From Halanaerobium saccharolyticum (GTDB lineage: Bacteria; Bacillota; Halanaerobiia; Halanaerobiales; Halanaerobiaceae): a DNA stretch of 64,000 nt. A program made the translations under genes and the position numbers. The notes below the pieces were generated by a model. It was not told the DNA's origin. It made no database searches and saw only the letters and a program-made list of their open reading frames with translations. The stretch lies in NCBI RefSeq assembly GCF_003259895.1, contig NZ_QLME01000003.1, positions 1 through 64,000 on the forward strand, written 5' to 3'. Below, piece after piece: positions 1 through 9,318 of the stretch (position 1 is the first letter of the stretch; each line of letters starts with the position of its first letter).

Positions 1-4
1 CACT

Positions 5-90
5 CTTGTCGAATATTATTAATAGGGCTTCACCTTCTTTCGAGTTTTTTGGGTGCTACTATTAAATTCGACAAGATTGGGGTGAAGCCC
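5..90. repeat. Two interleaved inverted repeats, possible end of an inserted element
   Basis: Two perfect 10-bp inverted repeats interlock. CTTGTCGAAT at 5-14 matches ATTCGACAAG at 66-75, and GGGCTTCACC at 25-34 matches GGTGAAGCCC at 81-90. The second pair is followed by a T-run at 91-95, as in an intrinsic terminator. The order A-B-A'-B' allows either two alternative hairpins or a pseudoknot. The coding frame of the damaged gene that follows opens just after this block, so it may be the end of an inserted or rearranged segment. No transposase lies in the window, so the identity of the element is inference. Confidence 0.6.
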
Positions 91-105
91 TTTTTATATC
101 ATTAA

Positions 106-996
106 ATTCTTTGTTATATCAAGGCTTATTTTTATGAAATTCGCTTACATAACAAAGAAAAAAATATAAATTATCTAATTAGACATAATTATAAAAAAGC
201 TAAATATATTCCAACTAAAGATAATTTTCAAAGTTTAGTAGAAAAAGTAAATAAATCAGAGCAAGAAGCTTTGATTTTTATTAATAAGTTGAAAACTAAA
301 GCTAAAAAATTTAAAGAAATATCAAATAGAGACTTTTTTGTTAATTATGATCCTACTTACAAAAAATATCAAATAATTATTTTTTTAGATATGAATGAAT
401 TTTCATTTGAAAAAACTAAAAAAATATTTAAAGAATTAGAATTATATTTAGCTAAAAATCAAGCTGATCAAATTATATTTATTCCTAAACTATATAAAAA
501 ATATTTTAAGTCACAAATAAAAAAATCTTATTTTGGTGAGTTTGAAAAAAATAAAATTTTTAAAGAAAATGAAATTCAAGACCTAGAAGTACTAGACAGA
601 GGTATATTTAGTGCTTTTTTACCACACTTAAGCTCTTATCGGATAAGTTATATTGATCAAAAAGCTATGCATGAAGATGTAGGGCGCTATCACGGCTCAA
701 AAATACAAGAAGTTAGAGGAGAATTTAGGGAAAAACATTATTTATATTTATTAAATAAAGGTAGTAATTTAGATATTAGCTTAGGTCTTAAAACCGAAGA
801 ATTAATTAAACGATTATATCAAAAAAAATACAATAAGAATTTAGATATTGATTTTATAGACTCCTATTTAATTTGGGATCAAAATTGTTTTGAAGTTGAA
901 ATTTATGACAGTATAATTAACCAAAATGAGGAGCTAAAGATTAGATTTTTAAAATATGACTTTCTTAATGATCAATTTATGGAACATCAGCAGTAA
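106..996 (+). pseudogene. 5'-truncated gene, paralogue of the next gene
   Basis: Unknown function. The frame is open from just after a TAA at 103-105 to 996. From about base 121 the translation aligns with the next gene: both share a KLK-K-KF-KIS-RDFFV core, a YQIIIF strand and an ELYLAKN helix. No start codon with a credible ribosome binding site exists; the TTG at 271 falls inside the shared region. The membrane-anchor N-terminus that the paralogue has is missing here. The C-terminus runs about 100 residues past the paralogue's end. The simplest reading is a gene cut at its 5' end by an event near base 100. An unconventional start is less likely. Confidence 0.6.
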
Positions 997-1022
997 AAAA
1001 GATAATAGGAGAAAATAATAAA

Positions 1023-1763
1023 ATGAAAATCATAGCTGCTTTATTAATCTTAGTAATTTTAGTTGGAGCAATAACTTTTTTTATGCTTACAATTCCGAAA
1101 AGAGAAGTAAAAAAAGTTTTAAAAGATGAGTTTGATAATCAAATTGAGATTATAGAATATAGAAAACAATATAACTGGTCAAATAAATTTTTGCCTAAAA
1201 CTGTGGGTTATAGTACAGTATATCTTCACGATAAAAAAGAAGAAATAAATTTTATGATTGGCCATACTTATAAAGAAGATCAAGTAGGTCTTATAGATTC
1301 TTCTCTGACTATCAAGAAAAATATCAATCACTCAAAGTTGGCTGCCTTATCATTTACTAATAAATTAAAAAATAAGTCGCAAAAGTTTAAAAAAATATCA
1401 GATAGAGATTTTTTTGTTAAATTTCATTCTTCAGGAAAATATCAGATAATTATTTTTGCAAAAGAAAAACAATTTGATCTTAATAAAGATAAAGAATTTT
1501 TAGCAAAAGTAGAATTGTATTTAGCTAAAAATCCTGCTGATAATATTTTAGTACTTCCCCAAAAATATAAGCAATATTTTACTAATGAAATAAAAAAGGG
1601 CTATTTCCGTAACTTTGAAGAAAATAATTTTTTGAAAGCAGAAAATATTAAAAATGATAAAATAGTTACTTCAGCCTTTTTAGGACATCAATTAAATTTT
1701 TATCAAAAAGTTTATCAAATAGAATATGTTGATCAAAAAATAAAGATAACTGAGAAAGGATAA
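1023..1763 (+). CDS. Membrane-anchored protein of unknown function
   Basis: I do not recognise a named family. The 246-residue protein begins with one hydrophobic segment (about residues 2-24) ending in a basic stretch, so it is probably anchored in the cytoplasmic membrane with the rest outside or exported. The remainder is Lys/Glu/Phe-rich and resembles the truncated gene just upstream over about 150 residues, but it stops where that gene continues for another 100. An AGGAG site lies upstream at 1007-1011. The gene is 26 bp after its paralogue and 4 bp before the next gene, so the three are probably co-transcribed. The patch is visibly more AT-rich than the housekeeping genes downstream. 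Confidence 0.6.
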   Translation: MKIIAALLILVILVGAITFFMLTIPKREVKKVLKDEFDNQIEIIEYRKQYNWSNKFLPKTVGYSTVYLHDKKEEINFMIGHTYKEDQVGLIDSSLTIKKNINHSKLAALSFTNKLKNKSQKFKKISDRDFFVKFHSSGKYQIIIFAKEKQFDLNKDKEFLAKVELYLAKNPADNILVLPQKYKQYFTNEIKKGYFRNFEENNFLKAENIKNDKIVTSAFLGHQLNFYQKVYQIEYVDQKIKITEKG

Positions 1764-1767
1764 TTTT

Positions 1768-2703
1768 ATGTTTAAAAAAATAGCTATTTTAATAATAATT
1801 TTTAGTTTAGCATTTACTTTTAAGACAGCTGCTGGAGAAAGGCAAATAAGTTTTAGATCAGAAGAAACAGTTAATTTAAAATCTGAAAAACTAACCTATC
1901 ATTTAGGTAGCAGGACTCCAAATAAGTTAAATAAAAATTTGTTTATTGCTCTGGAGGGAGCTGCTAGGAGACCTTATACTAACCTTGAAACATGGGAAAA
2001 TTATCTACCGTCAAATACCGATTTATTATTAATAGAAAAATATGCTTTTAAAGACCAAGAACTTTTTGCTCAAACAAATAATCTAAAGCGTAGAATTAAA
2101 GATACTAAGTTTGTGATAAATTATGTCCTAAATTCTATTTATCATAATGATTTAAAAAATATTATCTTAGCTGGTAGATTAGAAGGCGGTAGAATTGCTC
2201 CTCAAATTGCAGCTGAAATACCAGAAATAACTCATTTGATTTCTTTATCAGCTGGTGGTTATTCACTAGAAAAAGAACTGAAAATTTTATTGGCTAAAAA
2301 AATTAAGGATCCAGTAAATGAAGGTAAATTTTTCAATAGGGTAAAAATAGATACTCAAAAAGAGCTTGCTGCGAAATTTGATATTATTAGGGAGTATCCA
2401 GTTCCAGATGCTAAGTGGTTAAATCTTACTTATAAGCATTTTGCCAGTCTTTTAGATTATGAGTCTGAACCTTATTTAAAAAACTTAGAAATTCCAGTTT
2501 TATATCTCATTGGTGAAGAAAGTAAACTTACTCCACCAGAAGGAGTAGAGTATTTAGCAAATAAATTTGCTAAAAGAAATAACTTTACTTTTAAAATACT
2601 TCCAGGTTTAGATTATAGATTTATTGATCAGGCTGGCGAAGATCAGAGTTTAAAGCTTGTAAAAAAAGAAATACAAAATTGGTATCTAAAAAATAAATTT
2701 TAA
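1768..2703 (+). CDS. Exported alpha/beta-hydrolase-like protein lacking the catalytic residues
   Basis: A 311-residue protein with a signal-peptide-like N-terminus (hydrophobic about residues 5-20, then TAA-G). The body has the order of an alpha/beta hydrolase: a strand before a nucleophile elbow, a cap-like middle, and a C-terminal segment with strand, acid loop and histidine loop. The elbow reads AGRLEGGRIAPQIA where esterases have G-x-S-x-GG, so the serine position is Leu. The acid loop reads LIGEESKLTPP and the usual histidine position reads LPGLDYRF. All three catalytic positions therefore look substituted. It could be a binding or scaffold protein, or a decayed esterase. It is the last gene of the small AT-rich operon. 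Confidence 0.55.
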   Translation: MFKKIAILIIIFSLAFTFKTAAGERQISFRSEETVNLKSEKLTYHLGSRTPNKLNKNLFIALEGAARRPYTNLETWENYLPSNTDLLLIEKYAFKDQELFAQTNNLKRRIKDTKFVINYVLNSIYHNDLKNIILAGRLEGGRIAPQIAAEIPEITHLISLSAGGYSLEKELKILLAKKIKDPVNEGKFFNRVKIDTQKELAAKFDIIREYPVPDAKWLNLTYKHFASLLDYESEPYLKNLEIPVLYLIGEESKLTPPEGVEYLANKFAKRNNFTFKILPGLDYRFIDQAGEDQSLKLVKKEIQNWYLKNKF

Positions 2704-2731
2704 TTAATTAAAATCTAATGATTAGTATTTA

Positions 2732-2765
2732 GAAAAAGCTTCCAATCTTTGGGAGCTTTTTTCTT
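2732..2765 (+). terminator. Intrinsic terminator
   Basis: AAAAAGCT-TCC and GGAGCTTTTT form a stem with one bulged T around a short loop, followed by a T-run. It separates the accessory operon from the branched-chain amino acid cluster. Confidence 0.7.
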
Positions 2766-2775
2766 GTCCTAAAGC

Positions 2776-2804
2776 TTGACATTTTAACTATTAAACTATA
2801 TAAT
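2776..2804 (+). promoter_or_regulatory. Sigma-A promoter of the branched-chain amino acid cluster
   Basis: Perfect consensus: TTGACA at 2776-2781, a 17-bp spacer, and TATAAT at 2799-2804. Transcription should start near 2811, leaving a leader of about 88 nt before ilvE. I see no T-box, riboswitch or terminator in that leader. Confidence 0.85.
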
Positions 2805-2898
2805 TTATAAGCAATAAATATTAAATAAAATGCTATCTCTATAGTAAAAAAGTTTATACTTTATTTAAAATTCAAATTAATTCAAGGAGGACATAGTA

Positions 2899-3780
2899 GT
2901 GAGTAGAAATATTTATTTAAACGGAGAAATTGTCCCGGAAGATCAGGCGAAAGTTTCAGTTTTTGACCATGGATATCTCTATGGCGATGGTATTTTTGAA
3001 GGAATTAGAGCCTACAATGGCCGGGTTTTTATGTTGGAAGAGCATATTGAACGATTATATGAATCAGCAAAAACAATCATGCTTGATATTCCTCTAAACA
3101 AAGAAGAAATGGAAACTGCGATTTTAGAGACTATCAGAGCCAATGAGTTGAGAGATGCTTACATAAGAGTGGTAGTTTCCAGAGGAGAAGGAGATTTAGG
3201 ACTGGATCCCCGCAAGTGTCCAAAGCCGACAATTGTAATTATTGCCAGCGCTATTCAGCTTTATCCAGAAGAACTTTATGAAACAGGATTAAAGCTGGTA
3301 ACTGTACCAACCCGGCGCAATGGCCCGGAGATGGTTAATCCCAGAATTAAATCTTTAAATTATTTAAATAATATTATGGCCCGGATTGAGGCCAATATGC
3401 AGAATGCCCCGGAAGCTATTATTCTAAATAGTGATGGTTATGTGGCAGAGTGTACAGGAGATAACATCTTTATAATTGATGATGATACTCTCTATACACC
3501 TCCAAAGTATGCAGGGATTCTGAAGGGAACTAAAAGAGAGGTAGTACTTGAAATAGCAGCAGAAATGGGATTAGAAGTCAGAGAAGAGCTGTTTACAAGA
3601 CACGATATTTTTAATGCCGATGAATGTTTCCTCAGTGGAACTGCAGCTGAAGTTATTCCAGTAGTTGAAGTAGACAGCCGTAAGGTTGGAGATGGTGAGG
3701 TTGGAGCTAAAACAACAGACTTAATTGCTAAATTTAGAGAAATTGCCAATTCAACCGGGAAAGAAATATATTCCAATTAA
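2899..3780 (+). CDS. ilvE: Branched-chain amino acid aminotransferase
   Basis: PLP enzyme of fold type IV that makes valine, leucine and isoleucine from their 2-oxo acids with glutamate as amino donor; cytosolic. The N-terminus has the family pattern FDHGYLYGDGIFEGIR (about residues 22-37). The Schiff-base lysine is K151 in RIKSLNYLNN, and the cofactor phosphate loop is near SGTAAEV. Its 293 residues are the usual length. The start is GTG, chosen for the AAGGAGG site 8 bases upstream. It is the first gene of the cluster and sits directly behind the consensus promoter at 2776. The final transamination step is thus encoded before the committed steps. Confidence 0.93.
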   Translation: MSRNIYLNGEIVPEDQAKVSVFDHGYLYGDGIFEGIRAYNGRVFMLEEHIERLYESAKTIMLDIPLNKEEMETAILETIRANELRDAYIRVVVSRGEGDLGLDPRKCPKPTIVIIASAIQLYPEELYETGLKLVTVPTRRNGPEMVNPRIKSLNYLNNIMARIEANMQNAPEAIILNSDGYVAECTGDNIFIIDDDTLYTPPKYAGILKGTKREVVLEIAAEMGLEVREELFTRHDIFNADECFLSGTAAEVIPVVEVDSRKVGDGEVGAKTTDLIAKFREIANSTGKEIYSN

Positions 3781-3896
3781 TTATAAACTGCTGACTCTGT
3801 ATATAATTATTTTTTAACAATAATCTAGATAAAAAATTTATAATTAAATATAGTTAAACTTTTCAATAAGCAGCTAGCAGTATAAGGAGGAATAAA

Positions 3897-5552
3897 ATGA
3901 GAAGTGATAAGATTAAAAAAGGTATCGAAAGAGCCCCTCACAGATCTCTGCTTTATGCGCTGGGCCTTGATGATGATGATATTAATAAACCTTTAATAGG
4001 GATTGCCAATTCAGCAAGTGATATTATTCCCGGCCATAAACATCTGGATAGAATTAGAGATGGAGTTGAACATGGAATTACAGCAGCCGGGGGTACAGCA
4101 ATGAGTTTTGGTACTATTGGTGTCTGTGACGGAATTGCTATGGGCCACAGTGGGATGCATTATTCTCTGGCCAGTAGAGAAATTATTGCTGATTCGGTTG
4201 AGGCAGTAGTTAATGGGCATCAGCTGGATGGACTGGTTTTAATACCAAACTGTGATAAGATTGTGCCCGGAATGATGATGGCAGCAGCCAGACTTGATAT
4301 TCCAGCGATTGTGATCAGTGGTGGTCCAATGGATGCCGGAAGCCACTGTGGTGAGGCAATTGATCTGCACAATGTATTTGAAGCAGTTGGTTCTGTAACA
4401 TCTGGAGAAATGGATGAGCAAGAACTGGATCAGATTGCTCGTTCAGCCTGTCCAGGAGTAGGCTCCTGTGCTGGAATGTTTACAGCTAATTCTATGAATT
4501 CTTTAGCAGAGGTTTTGGGACTGGCCCTGCCGGGAAATGGAACTATTCCAGCAGTAAAAGCTGATCGAATCAGGCTGGCCAAAGCAGCTGGAAAAGCAGT
4601 GATGAGGCTGGTCGAAAATGATATTCGTCCCTCTGATATCTTAACTGAAAAAACTTTTGAGAATGCAATAACTGTTGATATGTCTCTGGGCTGTTCTACT
4701 AATACAGCTCTGCATTTACCAGCGATTGCTCATGAAGCCGGAATAGATCTTCCTCTGGAGAAATTCAATCAGATTAGTGATCAGGTTCCACATATCTGTT
4801 CTTTAACTCCAGCCGGTAAAAATCACATGGAAAATTTAAACGCAGCTGGTGGTATTCATGCAGTAATTAAGGAACTGGTTAAAGGTGATTTAATAAATTT
4901 AGACACTGTTACAGTTACAGGAAAGTCGCTGAAAGAAAATTTAAAGTCAATTAATTTTGTGGACTATGAGATTATTCGTCCTTTAGATAACCCCTATCAT
5001 GAACGGGGTGGACTTGCGATTTTAAAGGGTAATTTAGCTCCTGATGGCTCAGTTGTAAAAAGAGCAGCAGTTGATCCCAGGATGATGGAGCACCGCGGAC
5101 CGGCCAGAATTTTCAACAGTGAAGAAGAATCAATTGCAGCCATTAATAAGGGAGAGATCGAGCCCGGAGATGTGGTAGTTATTAAAAACGAAGGGCCAAA
5201 AGGTGGACCTGGAATGAGAGAAATGCTGGCTCCAACTTCTGCTCTGGCAGGAATGGGACTTGATGACAGTGTAGCGCTAATCACTGATGGTCGTTTTTCC
5301 GGTGCAACCAGAGGAGCAGCAATTGGTCATGTTTCTCCTGAAGCAGCAGCAGGTGGCCCAATAGCAGCCTTAGAAGAGGGAGATATTATTCACATTGATA
5401 TGGATAAATTTATTCTGGAAGTAGAATTAACAGCAGCAGAATTAGCAGCCAGAATGGAAAAAGTTAAGCCCTTTGTACCTGAGGCCAGTGGTTATTTAAA
5501 GCGTTATGCTAAATTAGTTGGCTCAGCTTCTAAAGGAGCAGTACTTGATTAA
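3897..5552 (+). CDS. ilvD: Dihydroxy-acid dehydratase
   Basis: Iron-sulfur dehydratase that converts 2,3-dihydroxy-isovalerate and 2,3-dihydroxy-3-methylvalerate to the 2-oxo acids used by IlvE. The 551 residues match the Firmicute-type family. Conserved cysteines that can bind the cluster are C77 (GVCDG), C119 (PNCDKI) and C191 (SCAGMFTAN). The subfamily hallmark [14 protein letters not shown] near residue 38 replaces the TPCN loop of other dehydratases. An AAGGAGG site lies 8 bases before the ATG. It is 116 bp downstream of ilvE with no terminator between, so read-through from the ilvE promoter is likely. Confidence 0.95.
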   Translation: MRSDKIKKGIERAPHRSLLYALGLDDDDINKPLIGIANSASDIIPGHKHLDRIRDGVEHGITAAGGTAMSFGTIGVCDGIAMGHSGMHYSLASREIIADSVEAVVNGHQLDGLVLIPNCDKIVPGMMMAAARLDIPAIVISGGPMDAGSHCGEAIDLHNVFEAVGSVTSGEMDEQELDQIARSACPGVGSCAGMFTANSMNSLAEVLGLALPGNGTIPAVKADRIRLAKAAGKAVMRLVENDIRPSDILTEKTFENAITVDMSLGCSTNTALHLPAIAHEAGIDLPLEKFNQISDQVPHICSLTPAGKNHMENLNAAGGIHAVIKELVKGDLINLDTVTVTGKSLKENLKSINFVDYEIIRPLDNPYHERGGLAILKGNLAPDGSVVKRAAVDPRMMEHRGPARIFNSEEESIAAINKGEIEPGDVVVIKNEGPKGGPGMREMLAPTSALAGMGLDDSVALITDGRFSGATRGAAIGHVSPEAAAGGPIAALEEGDIIHIDMDKFILEVELTAAELAARMEKVKPFVPEASGYLKRYAKLVGSASKGAVLD

Positions 5553-5614
5553 AAGTAAAATTGCTTTAAAATGTAATAAATAACTAATTAATTAAAGTTA
5601 TTTTGCAAAAATGA

Positions 5615-5643
5615 TTGATAAAAGTACTAGAATTTAGTATAGT
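5615..5643 (+). promoter_or_regulatory. Probable promoter of the ilvB leader
   Basis: TTGATA at 5615-5620, a 17-bp spacer and TATAGT at 5638-5643. It predicts a start near 5650 and a leader of about 308 nt before ilvB. The next feature suggests transcription is regulated after initiation. Confidence 0.6.
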
Positions 5644-5649
5644 AAAAAT

Positions 5650-5957
5650 ATAAATAGAATATTAAATGAAGTTATGAGTATAGTAAGTAGTAGAGAAGGG
5701 TCGGCTTCATTTAAGAATTTTATAAATTGAGAAGAGAAGATAGCAGTTTTGTAAGTTGTTCTTAATAAACTGCAGAACAACTGATAATTTAACCGATATG
5801 CCTATTAAATAGGAAGTTTGTTGAATTTTCAGACGATTATTTCTCAATTTAGGTTCTTAGATAACTTTCTGCCCTGGATAATTGTATTCAGGGCTATTTT
5901 TGTATCTATTTATATTTCTAAGCTTTTATTTTTCAAAATCATAGCGGAGGTGAATCT
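5650..5957 (+). promoter_or_regulatory. Structured leader RNA of ilvB, candidate attenuator
   Basis: The 405-base gap between ilvD and ilvB is not empty. It has a perfect 10-bp stem 5662-5671/5705-5714, and a second perfect 10-bp stem 5724-5733/5841-5850 that encloses a domain. Inside that domain two perfect hairpins share bases and cannot coexist: 5743-5749/5767-5773 and 5754-5762/5774-5782. A small hairpin sits at 5801-5813. A possible switch helix pairs 5811-5818 with 5863-5870, right before an intrinsic terminator. This layout suggests transcription attenuation of acetolactate synthase. There is no UGGNACC motif, so it is not a standard T-box. I do not recognise the class. Confidence 0.55.
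5871..5900 (+). terminator. Intrinsic terminator in the ilvB leader
   Basis: GCCCTGGA and TTCAGGGC form an 8-bp stem (one G-T pair) with a 9-nt loop, followed by TATTTTTG. It lies about 60 bases before the ilvB start, upstream of the gene it would control. Confidence 0.75.
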
Positions 5958-7628
5958 ATGCCAAAATTAAATGGTGGAGAAATAATTATTGAATCACTGA
6001 AAAAAGAAAATGTTGATGTTGTTTTTGGCTATCCTGGAGGAGCTGTAATCAATCTATATGATGCTCTGTATAATTCAAAGATGAAGCATTATTTGGGAAG
6101 ACACGAGCAGGGGGTTATTCATGCGGCTGATGGTTATGCCCGCAGTAGTGGTAAAGTAGGAGTTTGTATTGCTACTTCTGGACCTGGTGGAACTAACCTG
6201 GTTACTGGACTTGCTAATGCTCAGATGGATTCTATTCCTTTAGTTGCTTTTACAGGACAGGTTTCAAGTTCTCTGATTGGTAAAGATGCTTTTCAGGAAG
6301 CTGATATTACGGGTATTTCTTTGCCAGTTACCAAGCATAACTTTCTGGTTACAGATATTAAAGATCTTGCTAGAACTATTAAAGAAGCATTCTATATTGC
6401 CCGTACAGGTAGACCGGGACCAGTACTTATTGACCTGGCAAAGGATGTAACTCAGGCAGTGGCAGAATTTGATTATCCTGATCAAGTTAACTTACCCGGC
6501 TATAGGCCTACTTTTGAAGGTCACAAATTGCAGATTAATAAAGCAGCAAAGGCAATTAATGAGGCTAAAAAACCGCTTCTATATGTCGGTGGTGGAGCAG
6601 TAATTTCAGGTGCACAGTCAGAAATCAGACAAATGGTGGAAAAAGCAAAAATCCCGATTACCACAACTTTAATGGCTTTAGGTATTTATCCTGAAGATCA
6701 GGATCTGGCCCTAGAAATGTTGGGAATGCATGGAACTCAATATGCCAATAAGGCAACCTTAGAGACTGATCTGTTAATTGCAGTTGGAGCCCGTTTTGAT
6801 GATCGAGTAACAGGAAAGTTAGATGAGTTTGCCGCTCAGGCAGATATTATTCAGATTGATATTGATCCTGCAGAAATAGGTAAAAATCTTGATGTTGAGG
6901 TTCCGATTGTAGGGGATGTTAAAAAAGTTTTAAAAGAACTACTTCCTTATATAAAAGAAAAAGAAAATGGGGAATGGCAGCAGAGAATAAAAGAACTGAA
7001 AGAAAAATATCCTCTTCAATATGAAGCTGATGAGTCAGAAACAATTAAACCTCAGTATATTATGGAAGAAATTGATAAGTACACAAAAGGAGATGCCACA
7101 ATAGTGACTGAAGTTGGCCAGCATCAGATGTGGGCTGCACAGTTCCATAAGTATAAAAAACCACGCCAATTTATTACTTCAGGTGGTTTAGGAACAATGG
7201 GGTATGGACTGCCGGCGGCAATTGGGGCTCAGATTGGACAGCCGGAGGAAAAGGTTGTGCTGATAGCTGGAGATGGAAGTATTCAGATGAATATTCAGGA
7301 ACTGGGTACAGCTCAAGCCTATAATATTCCTGTTAAAATTATTATTTTTAATAATAAATATTTAGGAATGGTCAGGCAGTGGCAGGAATTTTTCTTTGAC
7401 AAGAGGTATTCTTCAACAAAGATCCCGGCTCCAGACTTTGTTAAAATGGGAGATGCTTATGGTATCTGGTCTAAAAGTATTGATCAGAAATCAGAACTTG
7501 ATACTGCACTTAAAGAAGCAATGGAGCACAATGGACCAGCTATCCTGGATGTTCACATTCCGGAAGAAGAAAATGTCTATCCCATGGTACCAGCAGGTGC
7601 CGGCTTAAAAGATATGATAGGAGGATAA
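5958..7628 (+). CDS. ilvB: Acetolactate synthase, large catalytic subunit
   Basis: TPP- and FAD-dependent enzyme that condenses two pyruvates, or pyruvate with 2-oxobutyrate, in the first common step of branched-chain synthesis. The 556 residues show the N-terminal TPP domain with GYPGGAVINLYDAL and catalytic E50 in GRHEQGV, a central FAD-type domain, and the C-terminal TPP motif GDGSIQMN followed by FNNKYLGMVRQWQ (about 438-472). The start ATG follows CGGAGG. It is expressed from behind the leader and terminator at 5650-5957, so it is the likely target of that control. ilvN follows after 3 bases. Confidence 0.95.
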   Translation: MPKLNGGEIIIESLKKENVDVVFGYPGGAVINLYDALYNSKMKHYLGRHEQGVIHAADGYARSSGKVGVCIATSGPGGTNLVTGLANAQMDSIPLVAFTGQVSSSLIGKDAFQEADITGISLPVTKHNFLVTDIKDLARTIKEAFYIARTGRPGPVLIDLAKDVTQAVAEFDYPDQVNLPGYRPTFEGHKLQINKAAKAINEAKKPLLYVGGGAVISGAQSEIRQMVEKAKIPITTTLMALGIYPEDQDLALEMLGMHGTQYANKATLETDLLIAVGARFDDRVTGKLDEFAAQADIIQIDIDPAEIGKNLDVEVPIVGDVKKVLKELLPYIKEKENGEWQQRIKELKEKYPLQYEADESETIKPQYIMEEIDKYTKGDATIVTEVGQHQMWAAQFHKYKKPRQFITSGGLGTMGYGLPAAIGAQIGQPEEKVVLIAGDGSIQMNIQELGTAQAYNIPVKIIIFNNKYLGMVRQWQEFFFDKRYSSTKIPAPDFVKMGDAYGIWSKSIDQKSELDTALKEAMEHNGPAILDVHIPEEENVYPMVPAGAGLKDMIGG

Positions 7629-7631
7629 TTT

Positions 7632-8117
7632 ATGACACATATTTTATCAGTTTCCGTACTTAACAAGCCCGGTGTTTTAACCAGAATTGCCGGACTCTTT
7701 AGTCGGCGGAATTTTAATATTGAAAGTTTAAATGTTGGTAAAACTGAAAATCCAGAGATTTCCCGGATGACAATTGTAGTTAAAGGTGACGAAAAAGTAT
7801 TGGAGCAGGTTACCAAACAGCTGCATAAATTGATTAATGTTTTAAAAATAACCGAGCTGGATAAAAATTCAATCGTGGAAAGAGATTTAATTTTAATCAG
7901 GGTTAAGTGCACCCGTAAACAGCGCTCGGAAATCATTCAGATTGCTGATACATTTAGAGCTCAAATTGTTGATGTGGCACCTGATAGTTTAATGATTGAA
8001 GCCACCGGAACTGAGGATAAATTGGAAGCTCTAACAGAACTATTGAGGGATTTCGGTATTGCAGAATTTGTCAGAACAGGAACAGTGGCCTTAAGTAGAG
8101 GCCAGGCAAGTAAGTAA
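7632..8117 (+). CDS. ilvN: Acetolactate synthase, small regulatory subunit
   Basis: Binds the IlvB catalytic subunit, raises its activity and confers feedback inhibition by valine in known systems. The 161-residue protein has an N-terminal ACT domain (about residues 4-75, beginning HILSVSVLNKPGVLTRIAGLF) and a C-terminal ALS small-subunit domain. The gene begins 3 bases after ilvB and is certainly co-transcribed with it. Length and domain order are normal for the Firmicute form, often named ilvH or ilvN. Confidence 0.94.
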   Translation: MTHILSVSVLNKPGVLTRIAGLFSRRNFNIESLNVGKTENPEISRMTIVVKGDEKVLEQVTKQLHKLINVLKITELDKNSIVERDLILIRVKCTRKQRSEIIQIADTFRAQIVDVAPDSLMIEATGTEDKLEALTELLRDFGIAEFVRTGTVALSRGQASK

Positions 8118-8123
8118 GATGTA

Positions 8124-8197
8124 GGAGGTAGCACTGAGCTCTCTTTAATAACGCAAGTATAGCTCAGCATTAGCACATCGAGTGCGTCAGAGCTCAG
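8124..8197 (+). promoter_or_regulatory. Overlapping inverted repeats between ilvN and ilvC
   Basis: CTGAGCTCT at 8134-8142 can pair perfectly with AGAGCTCAG at 8189-8197, or with AGCTCAG at 8161-8167, so two hairpins compete for the same 5' strand. A small GCAC/GTGC hairpin (8173-8185) lies inside the larger one. An orphan AGGAGG site at 8124-8129 precedes the block without a usual start codon in range. No T-run follows, so this is not an obvious terminator. It may set the ilvC:ilvBN ratio by RNA processing or attenuation; that is inference. Confidence 0.4.
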
Positions 8198-8283
8198 AAA
8201 TTAGAATGATACTGAAAAGTCTTACTTCCAAAAAGTTTCTGTTAATTTTATTATCAATTAATTTTAAAAATATAAGAACATAA

Positions 8284-9285
<1,002 letters not shown>

Positions 9286-9318
9286 TTATCCCGGACAGAA
9301 TAAAGGTGGTGAAAGATA

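Noticed and set aside
4997-5284. Minus-strand open frame antisense to ilvD
   Set aside because: Shadow of a well-supported gene; Ser/Ile-rich, without binding site. The same holds for the other minus-strand frames opposite ilvE, deoA-type, xseA, smc and scpB genes.
5743-5782. H-type pseudoknot in the ilvB leader
   Set aside because: The two helices leave no nucleotides for the loop that must cross the first stem, so they are better read as alternative hairpins.
5650-5957. T-box leader before ilvB
   Set aside because: No UGGNACC antiterminator motif and no recognisable specifier loop; only the terminator and unrelated stems are visible.
7396-7608. Plus-strand frame inside the end of ilvB
   Set aside because: Overlaps ilvB in another frame, no family resemblance or binding site.
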